This document shows, piece after piece, positions 45,997 to 54,755 of a DNA stretch of 64,000 nt. Where the stretch lies: contig JACDEE010000003.1 of assembly GCA_013816585.1 (NCBI GenBank), positions 1 through 64,000 of the forward strand. The letters are read 5' to 3'. The notes under the pieces are model-generated. The model worked only from the letters and a program-made list of their open reading frames with translations. It did not search any database and was not told the DNA's origin. The DNA comes from Sphingosinicella sp. GTDB taxonomy: Bacteria > Pseudomonadota > Alphaproteobacteria > Sphingomonadales > Sphingomonadaceae. How positions within the stretch are numbered: position 1 is the stretch's first letter; each line of letters begins with the position of its first letter. The translations under genes were made by a program, and so were the position numbers.

Positions 45997-47070
45997 ATGT
46001 CGAACCGCAGCGCCCAGAATGAGGGGACGAGGGAAGTTCGCGACGCCCATCGTTTTGACGTTTCACGCCTCGATGGCTGGCTGCGCCAGAATATCGAGGG
46101 ATATGAAGGCCCCCTCCAGGTCGAACAGTTCAAAGGCGGACAGTCGAACCCGACCTACAAGCTGGTAACCCCAGGCCGTCGCTATGTCCTTCGTCGCAAG
46201 CCGCCGGGCAAATTGCTCCCGGGTGCCCATGCGGTGGACCGCGAATATCGAGTGATCGAGGCGCTCGGGCGTAAGCAGTTCCCGGTGCCGAAAACATTTG
46301 GTCTTTGCCTCGACGAAGAAGTGATCGGCACGATCTTCTACGTGATGGAGATGGTCGAGGGGCGGATTTTCTGGGAGCCGACTTTCCCGGAAGTCGGCCT
46401 TTCGGAAAGGCCCGCTTATTTCGATGCGATGAATGCGACGATCGCCGCGCTCCATGCGGTCGACCCGGGACCGGCGGGACTTGGCGATTATGGCAGGCCA
46501 GGCAATTATTTCGAACGGCAGATCGGCCGCTGGTCGAAACAATATCTGGGCGATGAGGAAGCGGGACGGATCCCGGCGATGGACCGCCTGGTCGAATGGC
46601 TGCCGCAGAGCATCCCGGCCGACGATGGCGAGGCGCGCGCCATCCATGGCGATTTCCGCTGCGACAACATGGTGTTCCACGCCAGTGAACCCAGGATCCT
46701 GGCCGTGCTGGACTGGGAATTATCGACGCTCGGCCATCCGCTCGCCGATTTTTCCTATCACGCGATGATGTACCGCCTGCCGGCCTCCTATTTTTCGGGT
46801 CTCGCCGGGCTCGATCTGGTCGCGCTCAATATCCCCTCTGAGGCCGATTATATCGCGGCTTATTGCCGGCGCACCGGCCGCGAGAACATTCCTGATTTCG
46901 ATTTCTACATGGCCTTCAACATGTTCCGCCTGGCTGCGATCCTGCACGGCATCAAGGGCCGGCTGGCGCGCGGGACAGCCGCGTCCGACCATGCGGGCAA
47001 GATGGTCGAGAGCCTGGATGCGCTTGCTGACCTGGCATGGCAGCAGGCGGCGCGCGCCGGCGCCGTTTAG
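45997..47070 (+). CDS. phosphotransferase family protein (ACAD10/11-like)
   Basis: 357 residues from ATG 45997, with AGGAG seven bases upstream. Aminoglycoside-phosphotransferase fold: FKGGQSNPTYKLV binds the nucleotide, HGDFRCDNMVFH holds the catalytic Asp, and LDWELSTLGHPLADFSYHAM the metal Asp. The group is the bacterial relative of the kinase domain of ACAD10/11, which phosphorylates 4-hydroxyacyl-CoAs in fatty acid breakdown. Convergent with trpA (4-base overlap). Confidence 0.85.
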   Translation: MSNRSAQNEGTREVRDAHRFDVSRLDGWLRQNIEGYEGPLQVEQFKGGQSNPTYKLVTPGRRYVLRRKPPGKLLPGAHAVDREYRVIEALGRKQFPVPKTFGLCLDEEVIGTIFYVMEMVEGRIFWEPTFPEVGLSERPAYFDAMNATIAALHAVDPGPAGLGDYGRPGNYFERQIGRWSKQYLGDEEAGRIPAMDRLVEWLPQSIPADDGEARAIHGDFRCDNMVFHASEPRILAVLDWELSTLGHPLADFSYHAMMYRLPASYFSGLAGLDLVALNIPSEADYIAAYCRRTGRENIPDFDFYMAFNMFRLAAILHGIKGRLARGTAASDHAGKMVESLDALADLAWQQAARAGAV

Positions 47071-47852
47071 GCAGCCTCCTTCATAGAGGCGACAAAGGCC
47101 CGTATTCGGTCGGCAACGCCTTCGGCCCCCGCCTCGATCAGCCTGACAATTGCAGAGCCCGATATCACGCCGGCCGCTCCGGCATCGAGTGCCGCTTTGA
47201 CATGGTCGGGAGTCGAAATGCCGAAGCCGAGCACCGGCGGAGGGGCGCCGAGCCTTCGCAATTCGCCGAACAACGCGTCATGGTTGAGGCTGATATCGTC
47301 ACCGGCGCCGGTGACGCCGGCGCGCGCTACGCAATAAGTATAGCCACCGCCCAGCACGGCCAGCCGCTGCAGCGTTTCGGACGGGGTATTGGGCGCCGCG
47401 ATCATTACCGGCGCGACCCCCGCTGCCCGCGCCGTTCGGGCGAAGGGTTCGGCTTCAAACGCCGGAACGTCGGCCACCAGGACGCTGTCCACCCCGGCTA
47501 CTGATGCGGAGCGATAGAAAGCCTCCATCCCGCGGGCGAGCACGATATTGGCGTAGGTGAGGATACCGACCGGGACGCTGGCATGCTTCGCCCGAAAATC
47601 CCGGATCAGCGCGAAGCAATCGGAAGGAGTCACCCGATTGGCGAGCGCGCGCTCCGCCGCTGCCTGGATCACGGGGCCATCCGCCACCGGATCGGAAAAA
47701 GGAATGCCGAGCTCGATCATGTCGGCCCCGCCCTCCACCAGCGCATCCAATATCGCAGCGCTGGTTTCAATATCCGGGTCCCCCAGCATGACGAAGGCTC
47801 CGAACGCCCCCTTATTGTCCAGCCGGTCGAACATCTGGCGGTAGCGGGTCAT
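47067..47852 (-). CDS. trpA: tryptophan synthase alpha chain
   Basis: 261 residues. TrpA cleaves indole-3-glycerol phosphate to indole and glyceraldehyde-3-phosphate. The catalytic residues lie in [20 protein letters not shown] (Glu, Asp) and the phosphate-binding loop [10 protein letters not shown] and GVISGSAIV. Last gene of the trp operon; its ATG overlaps the trpB stop by 4 bases. Confidence 0.97.
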   Translation of the reverse strand: MTRYRQMFDRLDNKGAFGAFVMLGDPDIETSAAILDALVEGGADMIELGIPFSDPVADGPVIQAAAERALANRVTPSDCFALIRDFRAKHASVPVGILTYANIVLARGMEAFYRSASVAGVDSVLVADVPAFEAEPFARTARAAGVAPVMIAAPNTPSETLQRLAVLGGGYTYCVARAGVTGAGDDISLNHDALFGELRRLGAPPPVLGFGISTPDHVKAALDAGAAGVISGSAIVRLIEAGAEGVADRIRAFVASMKEAA

Positions 47853-49024
47853 GGCTTCAGCCCCAGCAGAAGCTGCGCTTGCTCCATATCCTTGTCCCCG
47901 CGCCCCGACAGATTGACCACCAGCACGAGCTCTTCCCGTGCCTCCTCGATCATCTTCAAAGCGTAAGCGAGCGCATGGGCGGATTCGAACGCGCAGACGA
48001 TCCCTTCGGATCGGGCCAGCAGGGCAAAGGCATCCAATGCTTCCTGGTCCGTCGCCCCGACATATTCGGCGCGTCCGCTGTCCTTCAGATAGGCATGTTC
48101 CGGCCCAACCGCTGGATAATCCAATCCAGCCGATACCGACCAGCTCTCGGAAATCTGACCATCGGCATCCTGCAGGACATAGGTCTCGGCACCGTGCAGG
48201 ATTCCAGGGCGGCCGCGCAGCAAGGTCGCGCCATGTTCCGCCCCGTCCAGCCCCTTGCCCGCCGCCTCGACCCCGATCAGGCGCACATCTTCATCTTCGA
48301 CGAAATCGGAAAACATCCCCATCGCGTTGGACCCGCCGCCGACGCAGGCGATCACGGCGTCCGGCAAGCGGCCTTCTTCTTCTAGTATCTGGGCGCGGGC
48401 CTCGATCCCGATCACGCGCTGATATTCGCGCACCATCAAGGGGAAGGGATGCGGCCCGGCCACCGTACCCAGCAGGTAATGAGTGTCGGCGAAGCTTGCC
48501 GTCCAATCTCGAAGCGCCTCGTTGATCGCATCCTTGAGCCCCGCGCTGCCGCTTTCGACCGGCACCACTTCGGCGCCCATCAGCTGCATTCGAAAGACGT
48601 TGAGCTTCTGCCGTTCCACATCATGCGCGCCCATATAGATGCGCGTTTCCAGCCCGAACAAAGCGCCCGCCAGCGCCGTCGCCACCCCATGCTGCCCGGC
48701 ACCGGTTTCGGCGATGATCCGCCTTTTTCCCATTCTGCATGCCAGCATGGCCTGGCCCAATACCTGATTGGTCTTGTGGGCACCGCCATGAAGCAGATCC
48801 TCCCGCTTCAGATAGAGGCGCGCCTTGGCTGAACCGAGGTTGCGGCAGCGGGTGAGCGGCGTTGGCCGGCCGGCATATTTGGCCAGCAATTCGGCAAGTT
48901 CCGCCTGAAAAGCCACATCCTGCTGCGCATCGAGGAAGGCCGCTTCCAATTGCTCCAACGCGGGCATGAGGATTTCGGGAACATAAGCGCCGCCAAAAGC
49001 CCCGAAGCGTCCCTTCATCCGCAT
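47849..49024 (-). CDS. trpB: tryptophan synthase beta chain
   Basis: 391 residues, full length. The PLP lysine is Lys84 in [15 protein letters not shown], and the phosphate loop is [21 protein letters not shown] is represented by [13 protein letters not shown]. It condenses indole with serine to make tryptophan inside the alpha2-beta2 complex. Overlaps trpCF by 10 bases and trpA by 4, so expression is tightly coupled. Confidence 0.97.
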   Translation of the reverse strand: MRMKGRFGAFGGAYVPEILMPALEQLEAAFLDAQQDVAFQAELAELLAKYAGRPTPLTRCRNLGSAKARLYLKREDLLHGGAHKTNQVLGQAMLACRMGKRRIIAETGAGQHGVATALAGALFGLETRIYMGAHDVERQKLNVFRMQLMGAEVVPVESGSAGLKDAINEALRDWTASFADTHYLLGTVAGPHPFPLMVREYQRVIGIEARAQILEEEGRLPDAVIACVGGGSNAMGMFSDFVEDEDVRLIGVEAAGKGLDGAEHGATLLRGRPGILHGAETYVLQDADGQISESWSVSAGLDYPAVGPEHAYLKDSGRAEYVGATDQEALDAFALLARSEGIVCAFESAHALAYALKMIEEAREELVLVVNLSGRGDKDMEQAQLLLGLKP

Positions 49025-50439
49025 GGAGTGAGCTCCGCCCGCACCGGCAGTCGAAGCGCCTCGAAGAAAGCCCGCATCTTATTCTCATCCTTCCAGCCTG
49101 GCGCGGCCTCGACTCCCGATCCAACGTCGATCGCATAGGCACCGACCCGCGAGGCGGCCCGCGCATTGGCTGGATTCAATCCACCCGCCAACAAACTGGA
49201 GCCAAGATCGGTCCGACCGCTGACCCGGGACCAGTCGAACATTCTCCCCGTGCCGCCGGATTGCCCGCCGACGGCGGTGTCGAACAACATCCTGTCCGCG
49301 CCCAGCCGTGGCCCCGGTACTTCGCGACCGACGCCGCTCGCCGCCCAGATCTCGCACGTTTCCGGAAGCAGATTGCGGAGCGCCCTTATGTAGCGACCAT
49401 CCTCCTCTCCATGAAGCTGGACCGCGTGTAGCCCGATCGTCTGCGCCGCCAGAGCGACCTTCATCACCTTCTCATTTCGGAACACGCCGACCAGTTTCAT
49501 GTCCCCGGCGCCGGCCGCTATCGCTTCAGCCTCACCGATCGTCACCGCGCGCGGCGTGTCCGGCACCATGACCAGCCCTGCATAAGTCGCGCCCGACCGC
49601 CGAGCGAGAAGCAGATCGGCTTCATGGGTTATCCCGCAAATCTTCACTCGGCCAAAGGCGAGCGCCCGCGCCGCATCGCCGGGATCGGCCGCTCGCATCA
49701 AAGACGATCCCACCAGGAAGGCATCGGCATAGGGGCTCAGGCGTTCGATATCGGCCCGAGAGCTTATGCCCGATTCCGCGACTACCAATCGGTCGGCGGG
49801 GATGAGGCCGGCCAGCCGCTCGGTCACCGCCAGATCGACCTCCAGCGTGGCGAGATTACGATTGTTGATCCCGATCAGGCCGGCGCCGAGCGCCACCGCG
49901 CGTCGCACTTCCTCCTCGTCATGCGCCTCCACCAGGGCGTCCATTCCAAGCCGCTCTGCTTCGGCGATCACGTCGCGAGCCTCGGCATCGTCCAGCACCG
50001 AAAGCATGACCAGGACCGCGTCCGCGCCATACAGCCGCGCTTCCGGCACCTGGCGGGGATCGACGATGAAATCCTTGGCCAGCAAGGGCCCTTCATAGAC
50101 CGCCCGCACCGCCGCCAGATCGTTCAGAGAGCCACCGAAATAAGGCGCATCGGTCAGCACGCTGATCGCATCCGCCGCACCTTCGTACAGGCGCGCCACG
50201 GCGGCGGGATCGACCTCTTCCCGCAACTTGCCTTGCGAGGGCGAAGCGCGCTTCACCTCCATCACGATCCGAGCGCCCGGCTGGGCCAAAGCGGCCTTCA
50301 AGCTTCGTGTCGTCGGAAGCACCTGTGATCGCAGATCGCCAAGGCTGACGCCTTCCAGCCTCCCCGCGACGTCGATCCGCTTTCGGGTGACGATCTCGCT
50401 TAATATCCCGCCCCGCGACTTTGTGACCGGTTCAACCAC
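49015..50439 (-). CDS. trpCF: fused indole-3-glycerol-phosphate synthase / phosphoribosylanthranilate isomerase
   Basis: 474 residues (GTG start). Residues 1 to about 262 are Trp[45 protein letters not shown] and VAESGIS are its motifs. From residue 265 comes Trp[33 protein letters not shown] and [10 protein letters not shown]. The join is only a few residues long and has no stop. A single chain carrying both (beta/alpha)8 barrels is known from enterobacteria; in alphaproteobacteria the two genes are usually separate. Overlaps trpD by 8 and trpB by 10 bases. Confidence 0.96.
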   Translation of the reverse strand: MVEPVTKSRGGILSEIVTRKRIDVAGRLEGVSLGDLRSQVLPTTRSLKAALAQPGARIVMEVKRASPSQGKLREEVDPAAVARLYEGAADAISVLTDAPYFGGSLNDLAAVRAVYEGPLLAKDFIVDPRQVPEARLYGADAVLVMLSVLDDAEARDVIAEAERLGMDALVEAHDEEEVRRAVALGAGLIGINNRNLATLEVDLAVTERLAGLIPADRLVVAESGISSRADIERLSPYADAFLVGSSLMRAADPGDAARALAFGRVKICGITHEADLLLARRSGATYAGLVMVPDTPRAVTIGEAEAIAAGAGDMKLVGVFRNEKVMKVALAAQTIGLHAVQLHGEEDGRYIRALRNLLPETCEIWAASGVGREVPGPRLGADRMLFDTAVGGQSGGTGRMFDWSRVSGRTDLGSSLLAGGLNPANARAASRVGAYAIDVGSGVEAAPGWKDENKMRAFFEALRLPVRAELTPCG

Positions 50440-51499
50440 GGCTCGCCTCGACGAAACGGGTGAGCTGACTGCAGGCGGAACCGGAGGCCAAGACGTCCGA
50501 GGCCATAGCGACGCCGCCTTTGAGATCCTGCGCCAAGCCAGCCGTCAGCAGCAAGGCGCCTGCGTTGATCGCGACCATCTGCCTCTCGACCGCCGTGCCA
50601 AATCCCAACAGCAGCGCCTTCAGCCGCTCCGCATTCTCCTCGGGGCCACCGCCCTTCAGCAATGTCAGCGGCGCTCGTTCCAGACCGGCCTGTTCGGGAG
50701 TCATCGTCAATTCCTCAAAGATCCCGTCCGTAAGCCGCACCGCCTGTGTTTCCCCGTGCAGCGCCACTTCGTCCAGGCCATCGCCATGCACGATCAAGGC
50801 ACGCCCGACCCCCAAAGCAGCAAGCGTCTCGGCCACGGGCCGCAAAAGGCGGGGATCCGCGACGCCGAGCAATTGCACGGGCGGCTCTGCCGGATTGAGG
50901 CAGGGCCCCAGCACGTTCATGATCGTCCGGACGCCCAGCGCGCGCCTTACCGGCCCGGCATGACGGAGCCCCGGATGATAATTTGGCGCGAACAGGAAGC
51001 AGATCCCGACTTCGTCGAGCGCCCGCCGCGAGACTTCCGCGCTGCAATCCAGCTTCACGCCGAGATGTTCGAGCACATCCGCCGACCCGCAGCGCGAAGT
51101 GATCGATCTATTGCCATGTTTGGCGATGGGGAGCCCGGCGGCCGAGGCGACGAAGGCGACAGCGGTCGAGATATTGATCGATCCCGATCCGTCGCCGCCG
51201 GTGCCGCACGTATCGGCGAACAGATAATCCGGCCTTTCGAAATCGGCGTCGGCAGCGCGGAGAGCCCGCGCGGCCCCAATCAGTTCGTCGGCCGTTTCGC
51301 CCTTGAGACGGAGGGCGACCAGCATCGAGGCGATGGCCGGTTCGCTCAGCCGGCCTTCGACCAGCTCCGCGAATAATTGTTCGGAGGCGCGCTGGGTGAG
51401 CGAATTTCCGGAATAAAGCGTCTCCAGCGCCGCCTGGACAGGATCCTGTGGCGTGGGATCGACGGGAAACAAGCCGGCGAGGTCGGGATTCATGTACAT
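50432..51499 (-). CDS. trpD: anthranilate phosphoribosyltransferase
   Basis: 355 residues, no TrpG domain fused. The substrate loop is CGTGGDGSGSINISTAVAFV and KHGNRSITSRCGSADVLEHL; the acceptor anthranilate region is FLFAPNYHPGL. It adds phosphoribosyl to anthranilate. ATG at 51499 with AAGGA eight bases upstream; another ATG lies two codons on. First structural gene after the leader and attenuator; trpE and trpG must be elsewhere. Confidence 0.96.
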   Translation of the reverse strand: MYMNPDLAGLFPVDPTPQDPVQAALETLYSGNSLTQRASEQLFAELVEGRLSEPAIASMLVALRLKGETADELIGAARALRAADADFERPDYLFADTCGTGGDGSGSINISTAVAFVASAAGLPIAKHGNRSITSRCGSADVLEHLGVKLDCSAEVSRRALDEVGICFLFAPNYHPGLRHAGPVRRALGVRTIMNVLGPCLNPAEPPVQLLGVADPRLLRPVAETLAALGVGRALIVHGDGLDEVALHGETQAVRLTDGIFEELTMTPEQAGLERAPLTLLKGGGPEENAERLKALLLGFGTAVERQMVAINAGALLLTAGLAQDLKGGVAMASDVLASGSACSQLTRFVEASRG

Positions 51500-51526
51500 G
51501 GTGGAAATCCTTAAAGTCTGAAGACG

Positions 51527-51552
51527 AAAAAAAAGCCCGCCGGGCGGCGGGC
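51527..51552 (-). terminator. trp attenuator terminator
   Basis: Stem GCCCGCC (51535-51541) and GGCGGGC (51546-51552), loop GGGC, then a run of eight T on the minus strand. It sits between the leader peptide stop and trpD, 28 bases before the trpD ATG, so transcription can be ended before the structural genes. Confidence 0.9.
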
Positions 51553-51588
51553 CATCTTGGAAAGAGGAAGACTGCTAGAGAGTCATCG

Positions 51589-51747
51589 TTACCAAAGACG
51601 CTTGAGGGCCGCCGTGGGGGAAAGGGTCCGCCACCAATGCCATGCAGGCGCCGCCGCGATTGCGCGCGAAGACGCGCCGGGCGCGCTCGACGACAGGCCG
51701 GACGGGGCCCGGCTGAGTGTCTTGTTCAGGGTCGCGCGAATGGACAT
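51589..51747 (-). CDS. trpL: trp operon leader peptide
   Basis: 52 codons from ATG 51745-51747 to TAA 51589-51591. The N-terminal part is rich in Ala, Ser and Arg; residues 35-40 read AWHWWR (Trp at 36, 38, 39), and the last residue before the stop is also Trp. Four tryptophans in the last 17 residues, directly ahead of a terminator hairpin and trpD, are the mark of ribosome-mediated attenuation. A GAGG ribosome site precedes the ATG by about eight bases. A TTGACG lies upstream on the same strand, but no well-spaced -10 is obvious. The mRNA alternative structures were not computed. Confidence 0.9.
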   Translation of the reverse strand: MSIRATLNKTLSRAPSGLSSSAPGASSRAIAAAPAWHWWRTLSPTAALKRLW

Positions 51748-51990
51748 GCCCTAAACCTCGCGATTCTAACGGCTTGCGTCAACCCACTTAAAAAAGAATT
51801 TGATCCGTGCCGCGTCGGAACAGGCGAGGCACGGGGCTTGCGTCTCTGCCCGACATGGTTAAGCAGCCGGCAATGTGGAGCCTCGCAATGGGACCCTGCA
51901 ACGACTTCATGAGTTAACCGCTCGGACGGGACGTGGAAGGGGCATCAGCCCACATTCGCGTTTACCCCGGGTGCGGCTTCAAGAGTGTTT

Positions 51991-52383
51991 ATGATCCTGA
52001 TTGTAGATGACGACAAAGATGTGCGCGGCATGATCAAGCGTGCCCTGCACGAACTTGGCTATCCGGCGACCGAGGCGTCGAACGGAGAGAAGGCGCTTGC
52101 CATCATGGCCGAGGAAATGCCCGATCTGGTGATCCTCGATTATATCATGCCTGGAATGGACGGGACCGAAGTCGCTCGCGAAATCGCCAAGATCGATCCC
52201 GCCCTGCCGATCATCTTTTCGACCGGCCATGGCGCGCTGCGGGCCCTTCGCAACGCTGCCGGCGAGAATATATCGATCCTCGAAAAGCCTTTTGCGCTGA
52301 ATGAATTGAGCGAACTGATCGAATCGCGCCTGGCAGAGCGCCGGCGCGTGGCGGGCGCGGCACTTATCGGCGATTCCAAGTAA
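51991..52383 (+). CDS. single-domain response regulator
   Basis: 130 residues. Receiver domain alone: ILIVDDDKDVRGMIK supplies the acidic pocket, Asp near residue 52 in LVILDYIMPGMDG is the phospho-acceptor, and the switch region is ISILEKPFALNEL. There is no DNA-binding or enzymatic domain, so it must act through protein partners or as a phosphate sink. No histidine kinase is nearby. ATG 51991 preferred; a GTG two codons earlier is an alternative. Divergent from the trp leader. Confidence 0.85.
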   Translation: MILIVDDDKDVRGMIKRALHELGYPATEASNGEKALAIMAEEMPDLVILDYIMPGMDGTEVAREIAKIDPALPIIFSTGHGALRALRNAAGENISILEKPFALNELSELIESRLAERRRVAGAALIGDSK

Positions 52384-52386
52384 AAA

Positions 52387-52417
52387 GACGGCCTCTCCGG
52401 ACCGGAGACGCCGCTTT
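52387..52417 (+). terminator. terminator after the response regulator
   Basis: GACGGC and GCCGC bracket CTCCGG/CCGGAG, ending in TTTT. The inner loop is short, so pairing may shift. It lies 4 bases beyond the response regulator stop, before the convergent peptidase gene. Confidence 0.55.
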
Positions 52418-52435
52418 TCCTCGATTTACTGCCAC

Positions 52436-54616
52436 CTATTTGGTCGGAAAGCCGCGCTTCTTCAGCAATGCGTTCACGTCCGGATCGCGGCCCCGGAAGG
52501 CGCGATAGGCTTCGGCCCGGTCGGTTTCATTGCCGGTCGAAAGCAGGGTGTCGCGGAATCGCGTGGCGGTCGCCTTGTCAAACACATTGCCTGTTTCCTC
52601 GAATGCCGCCCAGGTATCAGCGTCCATCGTTTCCGACCAGAGATAGGAATAATAGCCGGCCGAATAGGCGTCGGACGAGAAGAGGTGATTGAACTGGGGC
52701 AGACGGTGCCGCATCACCAGCTCGCCCGGCATTCCGATCTTCGCCAGCGCATCCCGCTCGAACTTGTCCGGATCGATCACGCCGTCCGGGTCCATGTGCA
52801 GCATCATGTCGACTATGGCGGACGACAGATATTCGGCCGTGGCGAAGCCCTGGTTGAACTTCGACGACGCTTCGATCTTGTCCAGCAGCGCCTTGGGCAT
52901 CGGGGCACCCGTCTTGTAATGTTTGGCGAATTTCGAAAGCACCTGCGGCGTCAGCAGCCAATTTTCATTCACCTGGCTCGGATATTCCACGAAGTCCCGC
53001 GGCGTTCCGCCAAAGCTTGGATAATGAATGTCCGACAGGAAATAATGGATGGCATGGCCGAATTCGTGAAACAAAGTCTCGGCATCGTCGAGGGTGATCA
53101 GCACCGGCTCACCCTGCGCGGGCTTCACGAAATTATTGTTGTTGGACCCCAGCACGATGTCGTCGCCGAGCAGGCCGGCCTGGCTGCGGAAGGTCGTCGC
53201 CCAGGCTCCTGAACGCTTGCCGGTGCGGGCGAAATCATCGCGATAAAAAACGCCGACCTGGCTGCCGTCGCGCCGGTCGGTGACGCTATAGGCCCGGATA
53301 TCCGGATTCCAGACGGGCACCGTCCCGGTGATTTCCTTGAAATCCAGATCGTACAATTCGCCGGCCGCCCAAAGCGAGCCGTTGATGATATTGTTCAGCT
53401 CGAAATAGGGCTTAATCTCGTCCTGGGAGAGGTTGTAGCGGTCGTTCCGAACCTTTTCCTGATAATAACGATAATCCCACGGCTCGATCTTGATCTTCGC
53501 GCCCGATTTGTCGGCAATCGCCTGCATGTCGCGCACTTCTTCCTTCACGCGCGCGACCGCGGCCGGCCAGACGCGCATCATCAGGCCCATCCCCTGATCC
53601 GGCGTCTTGGCCATCGTATCCTGCATCCGCCAGTCGGCGTGGCTCTTATAGCCAAGCAATCTGGCGCGATCCGCGCGGAGCTTGACGATATCGGCGATCA
53701 CCTGGTTGGTGTCGTTCGCATCCTTATTATCCCCGCGATTGACGAAGGTGCGCCAGATCTTTTCGCGGAGCGCGCGATTGTCGGCAAAGGTCAGCACCGG
53801 GTCGACCGCCGAACGGGTGTTGACGATCGCATAGCTTCCCGCGGGCAACTTTCGCTCCTTCGCGGCAGAGGCGGCGGCCGCCTTCACGTCCTGCGGCACG
53901 CCCTTCATTTCGGCTTCGGTGGCCACGATATGCGTGCTCTCGTCCGCCAGCACCTTCTCGCTGAAGGTCGAGAATTCTCCCGCAAGTTCGGCATTATAGG
54001 CCGAAAGCTGAGTTTTCTGCCGGTCGTCCAGATTGGCGCCGCGGCGGACGAAGCTGTCATAAAGGCGCGTCACCAGCCGTTGCTGCTTGGCGTCCAGGCC
54101 CGAAGTCTCGCGCGCCTCGTAAACGCTCTTGATCCGCTGAAACAGAAGCGGGTTCAAATTGATCTCGTCCGACGCGGCGGAAAGCTTCGGCGACCATTCC
54201 TTGCTCAGCGCCTGATAGGCGGGGTTGGTCATATTGCTGGTCATGACCCCGAACAGGCTCAGCACACGATCCTGTGTTTCGCCGGCTTTCTCCAGCGCTT
54301 CGACCGTATTGGCGAAGGTCGGCTTGTCCTTGTTGTTGGCGATGGCCAGCACTTCGCGGCGCTGCTCGTCGATCGAATATTGGATCGCTTCGGGGAACAG
54401 CTCAGGAGTCACCTTGTCGAACGGGGGCACGCCGTCATAGGGGCCTTCCCATTTGGCGAGCAGGATATTGTCGGGAGCCTGCGCTGGCCCTTCCGCCGCA
54501 GCTTCGGTTTCAGCTGTCATATCGATCGTCGCTTTATCCTGGGCCATTGTGGTGCAACCACCGAGCGCCAGCGCGGTTGCGCTCGCCAGAAGAACTGATT
54601 TCAAGTGTCTCTCCAT
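52436..54616 (-). CDS. M3 family metallopeptidase, lipoprotein
   Basis: About 726 residues. Lipoprotein signal LLASATALALGGC then a helical oligopeptidase with the zinc motif LFHEFGHAIHYFLSD (HExxH) and downstream ligand Glu, placing it with peptidyl-dipeptidase Dcp/oligopeptidase A. It degrades short peptides in the periplasm. ATG at 54616 is used; a TTG four codons later is better spaced from GGAGA and may be the start. Convergent with the response regulator gene; divergent from the DAHP synthase. Confidence 0.9.
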   Translation of the reverse strand: MERHLKSVLLASATALALGGCTTMAQDKATIDMTAETEAAAEGPAQAPDNILLAKWEGPYDGVPPFDKVTPELFPEAIQYSIDEQRREVLAIANNKDKPTFANTVEALEKAGETQDRVLSLFGVMTSNMTNPAYQALSKEWSPKLSAASDEINLNPLLFQRIKSVYEARETSGLDAKQQRLVTRLYDSFVRRGANLDDRQKTQLSAYNAELAGEFSTFSEKVLADESTHIVATEAEMKGVPQDVKAAAASAAKERKLPAGSYAIVNTRSAVDPVLTFADNRALREKIWRTFVNRGDNKDANDTNQVIADIVKLRADRARLLGYKSHADWRMQDTMAKTPDQGMGLMMRVWPAAVARVKEEVRDMQAIADKSGAKIKIEPWDYRYYQEKVRNDRYNLSQDEIKPYFELNNIINGSLWAAGELYDLDFKEITGTVPVWNPDIRAYSVTDRRDGSQVGVFYRDDFARTGKRSGAWATTFRSQAGLLGDDIVLGSNNNNFVKPAQGEPVLITLDDAETLFHEFGHAIHYFLSDIHYPSFGGTPRDFVEYPSQVNENWLLTPQVLSKFAKHYKTGAPMPKALLDKIEASSKFNQGFATAEYLSSAIVDMMLHMDPDGVIDPDKFERDALAKIGMPGELVMRHRLPQFNHLFSSDAYSAGYYSYLWSETMDADTWAAFEETGNVFDKATATRFRDTLLSTGNETDRAEAYRAFRGRDPDVNALLKKRGFPTK

Positions 54617-54755
54617 TATTGGCGTCACGGAATTTCCGGATCGCGCTTATCGCCTAGTCTATAGGTCCGTGGCTGAACCTTGGGCAACCCGGGCGCAGGC
54701 GGACCCTCTCGCCCCACTGGCCCCTGCCCTCTGGCGCCCGGGCGCAGCCCCTTCT

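Noticed and set aside
51748-51810. TTGACG as trp promoter
   Set aside because: The nearest TAGAAT is only 8 bases away and no well-spaced -10 was found; the promoter is left undefined.
53639-54598. 319-codon plus-strand frame
   Set aside because: It is antisense to the M3 peptidase gene, whose zinc motif and lipobox are intact.
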